A DNA stretch of 38,113 bases, taken from the NCBI GenBank assembly GCA_024695105.1, contig JAILIV010000077.1:1-38113 (forward strand), read 5' to 3'. A model generated the notes under the pieces. That model was not told where the DNA came from. It saw only the letters and a list, made by a program, of their open reading frames with translations, and did not search any database. Below are positions 32,246-38,113 of the stretch, piece after piece. The stretch comes from Bacilli bacterium (GTDB taxonomy: Bacteria > Bacillota_I > Bacilli_A > RFN20 > CAG-826). Positions within the stretch are counted from its first letter, which is position 1, and the number at the start of each line of letters is the position of its first letter. The position numbers and the translations under genes are program-made.

Positions 32246-33632
32246 CTAGCGATTGTGAAACTTGATCGCGGGCCCCAGCGCCTCGGGAATCTTTACGATA
32301 GTATCCCAGTTTGGAGAAGAGGCGCCGGATTCGATATTGGCGATTGCAGGCTGTGACATCTTGCACATTTTCGCAAGTCTCCTCTGAGTCATTCCGACCT
32401 CCTTCCTTCTTTTCTTCATCATGGTTGAAAAAGAGTCGTGCCACAAAGGCGATGTCAAGCCTTCACCGGCCTTGCTTTCTATCTCCTCTTTGGTTGGAAG
32501 GCTGCTTTTGAAATTTTCGGGAACAAGTGAGGAAAGTTCATAGGAGGAAATCCCCAAAGGTTCCTTGGACGAGGCCAAGGCATACCTTGCCACGATTTCC
32601 GATTTGTCTTTGCAAATGAGCAAACCGATGGTTTTGTTGTCGGATTCGCCCCGTAACGTATGGTCCACCGCAACGACATATGTCCCTAGCTGTCCAATGT
32701 CCGCTGGTTTCAATTAATCAATCTTCACCTCCACGACAACATAGGCATGAACGGACGCGTTATAGAAAAGCATGTCACAAAACTCTTCCTCGTCACCGAG
32801 CATGAGTCGGTATTCTCTCCCCACATAGGCAAACCCAGTTCCAAGTTCCAATAGGAAGCGCTCAATGTTGGCGATTAGGGCGTCCTTTAATTCCCTCTCA
32901 TCATATTCTTCGCGTATGGATAGGAAATCGAAGTTATATGGGTCCTTGGTTATTTGGGCGGCAAGGTCCCCTTTGTATTCGGGCAAAACGGATGGAAAGT
33001 TGGTGATTGCCTTTCCTTTCCGCTCAAAAAGATCTGTTCCTAAAAAGTTTAGAAGCATGGCCCTAGACCAGTTATTTTTGATAGTCTCGACAATATAAAA
33101 CAGCGCTTTTTCGGGGTTCCCATCGCATTTGTCTATGATGCATTTTATGTGATTCCAAGGGACCAAAAATATCTGTTCTCCGATAAAGGACGTGTTTCTT
33201 CCCCAATAGGGGAAAAATTGGGCGGAGGGGGGATTCTTTCGTGCCGTTTTCGGCGCGCGGAATCCGATGGAAATTCTTCCCCAACTTGGGGAACAATTTG
33301 AGCGACCCTAATTTGTCCCTCAACTTGGGGGACATTTTCATACGGAAACAAGCAATAGAACCTTTCCTGTACCGCAGGTTTATAGGAGAAAAGCCCTTGG
33401 ACTCAGGCAACAGACTCTTCAGGTCTCGCGAAAGGGTGTCGTAAAAGGCGCTACCCCATCTGGCTTCCGCACGCAGCAAATGGATGCTCCGTCCTAATCT
33501 CCAATTGAAGGCTACCAATTCCATGTTTACTTTGGTCGCGGCCTTAATCTGGGAACGCCTGGAATCAGCCTTAACCGAAACAAGCCATTCCTTATAATCG
33601 TCATCGATAATCGAAATCGTTTTCTGCGCCAT
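32246..33632 (-). pseudogene. Disrupted DUF1016/PDDEXK nuclease (YhcG-type) with C-terminal XRE domain
   Basis: Three open pieces in different states add up to one gene. The N-terminal DUF1016 domain (MAQKTISIIDDDYKEWL to GFSPINLRY) runs from 33632. The frame then shifts near 33363 (an A missing from an A-run) into FYCLFPYENVPQVEG, and shifts again in a five-T run at 33165-33169 into LVPWNHIKCIIDKC. The nuclease part NNWSRAMLLNFLGTDLFERKG to VHAYVVVEVKID follows, then an in-frame TAA (32714-32716), then LKPADIGQLGTYVV, DNKTIGLLIC and the normal DUF1016 end. After LPTKEEIES a short linker leads to an XRE-type helix-turn-helix (KKRRKEVGMTQRRLA, SQPAIANIE). Three independent lesions make a functional product unlikely. 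The family is linked to restriction and phage defence. Confidence 0.85.
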
Positions 33633-33725
33633 ATGCCATTGTCCAACCCCATTCAAAAAGGGGGATTCCTCCATTCCCATATACCGAGATAAAAGGGCAA
33701 TGGCGAACCCTCTTAGATACGACAA

Positions 33726-33906
33726 GAAAAAGCCCCCAAAGGGACCTATCTATCTGGATGCCGCCGTTTGTCCAATTTCGGATAAGTGGATTTGGACGAC
33801 GACACAAAATGTGGCCGGCTGAATCGAATCATCCAGTTTTGCACAAGTTCGCCCATCCGTATTATGTCGCGCCGGGCCTGGTGGTCGAATCCCGTTTTGG
33901 TGGAAA
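33726..33906. other. Intergenic scar between the DUF1016 pseudogene and the IS66 remnant
   Basis: No ORF of substance and no clear IS66 terminal inverted repeat. The sequence contains GTTTTGCACAAG near 33837-33848, and a related TTGTGCAA element occurs twice near 34194-34228 in the IS66 remnant, possibly leftover element ends. Confidence 0.3.
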
Positions 33907-34233
33907 TTAGCGGATTTCAAGATCCTTCGAATACGGAAGGATGCCCCCGATCGGCTTCTTCCCGACGTTCTCTAGGGCGTACTCGAGGTAACGGTATGGG
34001 TCCAGCCCGTTGATGATCGCCGTGCGGATTATCGAGAACAGGGCGACCGTGTGCCTGGCGCCGGCCTCGCTGCCCGAGGTCTGGAAAACCTTCCTGGCGA
34101 CGACGAAGGGCTTGACGCACCTCTCGGCCAGGTTGTTCGAGAGCTTGAGGTAGGGCTCGGAAAGGTACGGAAGCAGGTCGTCAGGATGGATGGTTTTGTG
34201 CAAGGCTGGATGGTTGGGTTTGTGCAGCGACAA
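33907..34233 (-). pseudogene. IS66-family transposase, C-terminal remnant
   Basis: 108 aa remain of a protein that is normally 450-550 aa. The segment LKLSNNLAERCVKPFVVARK carries the catalytic Glu (NNLAER) of the IS66 DDE transposase. It is followed by the family end GSEAGARHTVALFSIIRTAIINGLDPYRYLEYAL. The first 16 residues come from an imperfect tandem repeat (HKPNHPAL/HKTIHPDD) and do not look like IS66, so the 5' breakpoint is near 34190. The DDE Asp residues and the zinc-finger and helix-turn-helix parts are absent. The remnant cannot transpose. Confidence 0.87.
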
Positions 34234-34339
34234 ATGTGATTGTCCAAACGCAATTGTTCTCCGTTGTCCAGATTCTTCCGTCCTCTAAAAGGCACAAAAG
34301 CCATAAACGTGGACGGTTTTGGCGTTGCGACTGAAGGCC

Positions 34340-34654
34340 TTAATTATCGTTACCAGGAGTCATGGTATAACAATAGTTCCTACCAGCCTCTATATGTTCT
34401 TTGTCATATGGTTGAAGGAGCGGGCATAAATCATCGCGATCAAAGAATATGCCGCCCTCTTCATAAGTGGGGCGTTGCCCATATCCATCGAAAGTCTTTA
34501 CCGACGCCCAATAAACTCTTTCCCAGTCTTCGGAAGGACAATAGAAATAGATTTGATAATGGGTCCCTGCATTACCAACTTGAGCATCTGCATGAACATT
34601 GCTAATTGGGCAATCTTCATAGCCTTCTGCGATTCTCACTTGTTCTTTGTCCAT
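34340..34654 (-). CDS. Small protein of unknown function
   Basis: 104 aa from the ATG at 34654, which has AAGGAG 6 bases upstream, a good ribosome binding site that supports a real gene. The protein is acidic and rich in aromatic residues (YQIYFYCPSEDWERVYW, YEEGGIFFDRDD, NYCYTM), has three cysteines and no signal peptide or membrane segment. I do not recognise the family. It lies between the IS66 remnant and the terminator of the permease gene, in A+T-richer accessory DNA. Confidence 0.65.
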   Translation of the reverse strand: MDKEQVRIAEGYEDCPISNVHADAQVGNAGTHYQIYFYCPSEDWERVYWASVKTFDGYGQRPTYEEGGIFFDRDDLCPLLQPYDKEHIEAGRNYCYTMTPGNDN

Positions 34655-34711
34655 ATTTATCTCCTTAATCGATTTCATTATTTCGCAACGAGGAGGTCGG
34701 CGGTTCGAGAC

Positions 34712-34747
34712 AAGGAAAAGCCGCCCCAAAAAGATTAACGAGACGGC
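34712..34747 (-). terminator. Probable terminator of the HD-GYP/permease operon
   Basis: Minus strand GCCGTC (34747-34742) pairs with GGCGGC (34725-34720), with one G-U pair and a 16-base loop, followed by TTTTCCTT. Confidence 0.55.
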
Positions 34748-34763
34748 AAGATGTATTATTAAG

Positions 34764-37007
34764 CTAAGCGTCTATTTTCTTTAATCCAATATAATAGTTT
34801 TCTATTCTATCTCTTGCTCTAGCAAAATATTTTTCTAGTCCTGGGTCAAATTGTTTGCCCATGTTTTCAATGATTATTTTATAGGCGTCATCAAATGAGA
34901 ATTCGTCTTTATAAATACGCTTACTAACGAGTGCGTCGTAAACATCCGCGACCGCCATAATACGTGCTTCTAAAGGTATTTCTTCACCTTTTAGTCCTTG
35001 TGGGTAGCCCTTGCCATCCCATCTTTCATGATGGAAATTAGCGACATTAATTGCTACCGCTTCAAAGTTCTTATCAGTCACATCTTTAAGGATTTGCGCT
35101 AAAATGACTGCTCCTGCCGCGGAGTGAGTCTTCATCACTTGGTATTCTTCGGGTGTAAACTTTCCTGGTTTTCTTAAAATGACATCATCAATAGTAATCT
35201 TGCCTAAGTCATGCATAGGAGCAGCTTTAATAAGACTTTGATAGAAAGTTGAATTCAAATCAACGGATGGATCTTTAATCATTTCTTCAACCAAGAAACG
35301 CACTACATCGCTCGTTCTTTTAATATGACCACCTGTAGAATTATCTCTTCCTTCAACCATAGTGGCCATACCTAACACTAATTTATCTTGCAAAGCAACT
35401 TCTCTTTTTTTAATCACAGAGAAGACAAAGAAGAAAACAGCTTGCGTAGCAATTAATAAAAGCATACTAGCGATAAGTCCCGCGATTATTTCATTGTCAT
35501 TGTGGTCTACTGCATGGATTAATTTCAAAATCCAAGAACTAATGCAGTAAATGATTAAAACAAATAGACCAAAAAGCGCTACCATAGAATGACCAAAGGT
35601 TCTTGTTTTGTCTCTTTTTAATAACACTGCGTAATAGATAAAACCTGCTACTGCCCACACAACAAAGATTAAGATTGATTCCTTGGCTAAATAATCGAGG
35701 TTAATGAAATCATTAACAATAGCCGAAATTGCAAAAGTAATACATAAGAGCAAACCAGTTACACCCATTGTCATGGCTTCTCTACCTTTATTAATATCTC
35801 TTCTTGATTGTTTGATGGTGATGATTGAGATATAGGTGTAAACGATAATGCCGCAGAATGTATTAATATCAACAATCCATCCAATCAACACTCTACCGAA
35901 AAAGAGCATTATTGCGGTAAAGATTGTGAGTGCGATGATAATATTTCTTGGATTTCCATATTTATCTACCTTAGTAAAAAACTTAGGGAAAACACCATCT
36001 TCTGACATTGAATGCAATAAGTTAGATAAGGCAATCATACTGCCAATTAAACTGGTCACTAAAATCGCTAAAAGAGCGATGATAAACATTACTAGTCCTG
36101 GCACGCCCAAATAACGGTGCATAACATAAAATGCTGGTATCGCATCTAATCCAGTTAAAGAATTAGAACTAGTTAGATATTCATACCAGTTATTGTAGTT
36201 ATCCGGGAAAACACTGATTGATAACTGACAAATAAGAATATAAACAATCGTGGTTATAACAATAGAAGCAACTAAGATTTTAAAAACATTTTTATGACGG
36301 AATTTGAAATCCTTAGAAGAATGGGAAATGCTTTCAAAACCAACGAATGCCCAAGGCATCATGCCCACCACTCCCACAACTTGCTTAAACTCACTATTTC
36401 CATCAGGAGCAAAGTCTGGTTTATAAGACGATATTCCGCCTTGATGCATAACAGCGGCAACAACAAATCCTGCAATGATTAAAGCAACAAACAACAACAT
36501 CAAACCACCCTGAATTGATGTGGTGATTCTTCTTTTAATCAAACATATACCAGCAAATAGTAATAAGAAGAATAAAGAAAGCAACAATTCTCCTAGCCAT
36601 ACATCATAGCCACCAATGGAATAATGGAATCCAAATTGGAAAGTACTTCCAAAAATATATCTCGCAAATAATGAGAATGAAGACACATTAGCCCATAAAA
36701 TAGCAGCGTATGTAATGATTAGAAACCATGCAACTAAAAACGCATGGTCACCACCTAAGGTATTCTTGGCAAATGTATAAATACCACCATTGGAGTTTGG
36801 GTATTTATTTATCATATAATGATAGTTGTACGCTAAAACAAGCATGATAAGCATGCCAATGACAATACCAATCATGCTTCCTAAAGGACCGGCTTTACTT
36901 AAAAAGGAACTACCGGTAACAACAAAAGAGCCCCATCCGATTGCGGTGCCTATCGAAAGACCTAACGCTCCTAAAGCTGATACTTTTTTGCTTTTTAATT
37001 TATCCAT
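34764..37007 (-). CDS. APC-family amino-acid permease fused to an HD-GYP phosphodiesterase domain
   Basis: 747 aa. Residues about 8-465 are an APC-superfamily permease: SALGALGLSIGTAIGWGSFVV (first helix with the Gly-rich substrate loop), PNSNGGIYTFAKNTLG, and PWAFVGFESISHSSKDF in helix 6. Two more helices follow (about 474-495 and 506-533). Residues about 540-735 are a complete HD-GYP domain: Glu552, His561, His599-Asp600 (HDLGK), His628, His659-His660, GYP at 667-669, Asp688, all the metal ligands of active c-di-GMP phosphodiesterases. The reading is that amino-acid binding or transport controls a cytosolic hydrolase. It begins 15 bases after the stop of the HD-GYP gene upstream, without a visible ribosome binding site. 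A/T-ending codons and low G+C set it apart from the housekeeping genes and suggest transfer. Confidence 0.88.
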   Translation of the reverse strand: MDKLKSKKVSALGALGLSIGTAIGWGSFVVTGSSFLSKAGPLGSMIGIVIGMLIMLVLAYNYHYMINKYPNSNGGIYTFAKNTLGGDHAFLVAWFLIITYAAILWANVSSFSLFARYIFGSTFQFGFHYSIGGYDVWLGELLLSLFFLLLFAGICLIKRRITTSIQGGLMLLFVALIIAGFVVAAVMHQGGISSYKPDFAPDGNSEFKQVVGVVGMMPWAFVGFESISHSSKDFKFRHKNVFKILVASIVITTIVYILICQLSISVFPDNYNNWYEYLTSSNSLTGLDAIPAFYVMHRYLGVPGLVMFIIALLAILVTSLIGSMIALSNLLHSMSEDGVFPKFFTKVDKYGNPRNIIIALTIFTAIMLFFGRVLIGWIVDINTFCGIIVYTYISIITIKQSRRDINKGREAMTMGVTGLLLCITFAISAIVNDFINLDYLAKESILIFVVWAVAGFIYYAVLLKRDKTRTFGHSMVALFGLFVLIIYCISSWILKLIHAVDHNDNEIIAGLIASMLLLIATQAVFFFVFSVIKKREVALQDKLVLGMATMVEGRDNSTGGHIKRTSDVVRFLVEEMIKDPSVDLNSTFYQSLIKAAPMHDLGKITIDDVILRKPGKFTPEEYQVMKTHSAAGAVILAQILKDVTDKNFEAVAINVANFHHERWDGKGYPQGLKGEEIPLEARIMAVADVYDALVSKRIYKDEFSFDDAYKIIIENMGKQFDPGLEKYFARARDRIENYYIGLKKIDA

Positions 37008-37022
37008 ATTAATTATTACTAA

Positions 37023-37913
37023 TTAGAGTTTTTTATTTTTTGGATCACAAGCAATGATCTCTTCTTTTGGGATGGAAACAAAAATATCCACTAACTCTGG
37101 TTCAAATTTACTGCCGGATTCACTTTTGATGATTTCAATCGCTTCTTCATATGTGCGAGGTGTGCTATAGACTCTTCCCATCGTAATTGCAGAATAAGAA
37201 TCAATAATCGCGATTAATTTACTTGGAAAAGGAATGGAATCACCTTTTTTAAAGTAATACCCTTGTCCATCTATTCTTTCGTGGTGATATAAAATCCAGT
37301 CGGCAATATAGTCAAATGATTTAATTGATCTAAGGAGTCTAACAGCTACTTGTGGGTGAGTGCGCATTAAAGCTTCCTCCTCTTCGTTGAGTTGACCTTC
37401 CTTATTAAGAATTTCTTCAGGCATGCCTAATTTACCAATGTCATGTAATAAAGCAGCGTATTCCAAACTAACAAGGTTATAATCTGATTTTAAATAACGT
37501 GGTAAGTGTTTATAAAACACTGTCATTAAATTTTTCACATGCATACTGTGACCTTGGAGATTTGGCCCATGAGCATCAATAACGCTAATTAAGATTTGCG
37601 CTACTTCTAATGATCTTTCTTTAGAGGTTGCAATGAGATGCCTTAATAAAATAATCATGATACTGACAAACAAACTACCAAAGAACAAGATAAAACCAGT
37701 AACTATGTTTGGATTGGCAAATATACTTACGTAGATATATCCAAACAAGAAAAACACAATTAAGATAAGGCCGGTAATAATCATGGCGTTGTCTTTTTTC
37801 ACACCACCAGAGATAACATCTCTCATTTTAAAAGTGAAGATAGTGTAAAAAACTATGTTGGATACCATGTTTGCTGCACCAACAAGAATAAGAACTAGTG
37901 TTAGTGTTTCCAT
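37023..37913 (-). CDS. Membrane HD-GYP-like phosphohydrolase
   Basis: 296 aa. Three membrane segments (about 3-27, 43-63, 70-92) then an HD-GYP-type domain: Asp113 (Glu in the permease fusion), His122, His157-Asp158 (HDIGK), His186, His210-His211, Asp238. The GYP signature is GYY (218-220) and the segment after it is shorter than usual. The metal ligands are nearly all kept, so it may be active, but the altered signature leaves the substrate open. First gene of a two-gene unit with the permease fusion. The start ATG has only AAGG 12 bases upstream, which falls in the loop of an inverted repeat. Confidence 0.85.
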   Translation of the reverse strand: METLTLVLILVGAANMVSNIVFYTIFTFKMRDVISGGVKKDNAMIITGLILIVFFLFGYIYVSIFANPNIVTGFILFFGSLFVSIMIILLRHLIATSKERSLEVAQILISVIDAHGPNLQGHSMHVKNLMTVFYKHLPRYLKSDYNLVSLEYAALLHDIGKLGMPEEILNKEGQLNEEEEALMRTHPQVAVRLLRSIKSFDYIADWILYHHERIDGQGYYFKKGDSIPFPSKLIAIIDSYSAITMGRVYSTPRTYEEAIEIIKSESGSKFEPELVDIFVSIPKEEIIACDPKNKKL

Positions 37914-37931
37914 ATAATAAAACCTTATTAT
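37914..37931 (-). promoter_or_regulatory. Inverted repeat covering the start region of the HD-GYP gene
   Basis: ATAATAA, loop GGTT, TTATTAT on the minus strand, ending at the ATG. The only purine-rich bases that could act as a ribosome binding site are in the loop. It could be an operator or a translational hairpin; all arms are A/T, so chance is possible. Confidence 0.4.
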
Positions 37932-38009
37932 CTAACATAATAAAGGCATTTCTATCAGAATAAATAATATTTACGAAGTATTTACAAAATGACTGATGCG
38001 AAAAGCTAG

Positions 38010-38113
38010 TCAGTATCGGTCCTTTACCTTGAAATCGCCCCCGACCAGGCGGTTCGCCTCGACGAAGAAGGCGATTTTGTCCCTAGGGTCCAGCTCGTCG
38101 AGGTAGGTCTCGA
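38010..38113 (-). CDS. C-terminal end of an unidentified protein (partial)
   Basis: A minus-strand frame is open from the window edge to a TGA at 38010-38012. It gives 33 residues, beginning ETYLDELDPRDKIAFFVEAN and ending VKDRY. Codon use (CTC, GAC, GGC) is like the G+C-rich genes, unlike the HD-GYP operon next to it. Too short to assign a family. Confidence 0.6.
   Translation of the reverse strand, partial: ETYLDELDPRDKIAFFVEANRLVGGDFKVKDRY

Noticed and set aside
32246-32392. A separate small XRE gene starting at the ATG at 32392, which has AAGGAGGT 5 bases upstream.
   Set aside because: This start would remove the first helix of the helix-turn-helix domain. The purine run is explained by Lys/Arg/Glu codons of the fusion.
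33181-33340. Repeated CCCCAA-TTGGGG blocks as a structural repeat or small array.
   Set aside because: In the restored DUF1016 frame they encode repeated PQVGEE-like segments, so they are explained as internal protein repeats.
34693-34709. GAGGTCGGCGGTTCGAG looks like the 3' half of a tRNA (T-arm) and hence an attachment site.
   Set aside because: The T-stem has no partner on the 3' side and there is no acceptor stem or CCA. The bases fall beside a normal terminator, so the match is probably chance.
37983-38009. A promoter for a gene to the right of the HD-GYP operon.
   Set aside because: The bases are A+T-rich but no -35/-10 pair with proper spacing is visible, and the next gene is on the minus strand and ends here.
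1-38113. CRISPR arrays, tRNA and rRNA genes.
   Set aside because: No regularly spaced repeats and no complete tRNA or rRNA signature were seen on either strand by eye.

Overview
The window reads as a chromosomal segment of a Bacillota (Firmicutes) bacterium on the Mollicutes/Erysipelotrichia-like side of the Bacilli. This is inferred from gene content and order, not from any 16S sequence. Supporting traits are: conserved Bacilli gene blocks (yqeG-yqeH-yhbY-nadD/yqeK-rsfS; plsY/parE-parC; ybeY-cdd-era-recO-glyS-dnaG-rpoD-trmK-ispH-cshB-nfo-ispG-rpmG); a one-chain class II glycyl-tRNA synthetase; a fused NadD-YqeK; a Mollicutes-like EF-P loop; and Shine-Dalgarno sites matching a standard anti-SD (full AAGGAGGTGA before parC). 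Isoprenoids are made by the MEP pathway (ispG, ispH). Most of the window is G+C rich with C/G-ending codons.

Layout. 1-325: noncoding. 326-1022: a HAD hydrolase and its terminator. 1038-4478 (minus): ribosome assembly and NAD operon. 4659-9249 (minus): topoisomerase IV (parE-parC), divergent from plsY (9492-10241). 10556-13945 (minus): efp, yneF-like, fakB, fakA. 14106-15868 (minus): lipid kinase, metallo-beta-lactamase-fold hydrolase and rpmG, divergent from ispG (15969-17021). 17016-19261 (minus): cshB-like helicase and endonuclease IV. 19400-21312 (minus): an accessory pair, a secreted V8/trypsin-like serine protease and a putative lipoprotein, placed between otherwise syntenic housekeeping genes. 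21703-22566: ispH. 22544-27865 (minus): glyS, dnaG, rpoD, trmK. 27998-30459 (minus): ybeY-cdd-era-recO. 30510-32178 (minus): a C39-peptidase membrane protein without an ATPase domain, plus an unknown protein.

32246 to the end is accessory DNA: a decayed DUF1016/PDDEXK nuclease gene with a C-terminal XRE domain, an IS66 transposase remnant, a small unknown gene, and an A+T-rich (about 35 % G+C in the part I counted) two-gene operon encoding a membrane HD-GYP-like protein and an APC-type amino-acid permease fused to a complete HD-GYP phosphodiesterase domain. The last pair is the best candidate here for a little-described signalling system. The window ends inside a further minus-strand CDS.

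A second theme is regulatory. Several first-in-transcript genes (326, 4478, 15969, 19261, 32178, perhaps 15653) have a sigma-A-like -10 hexamer only 5-7 bases before the start codon and no usable ribosome binding site, which suggests leaderless mRNAs. Operon-internal genes mostly have strong Shine-Dalgarno sites or ATGA overlaps.
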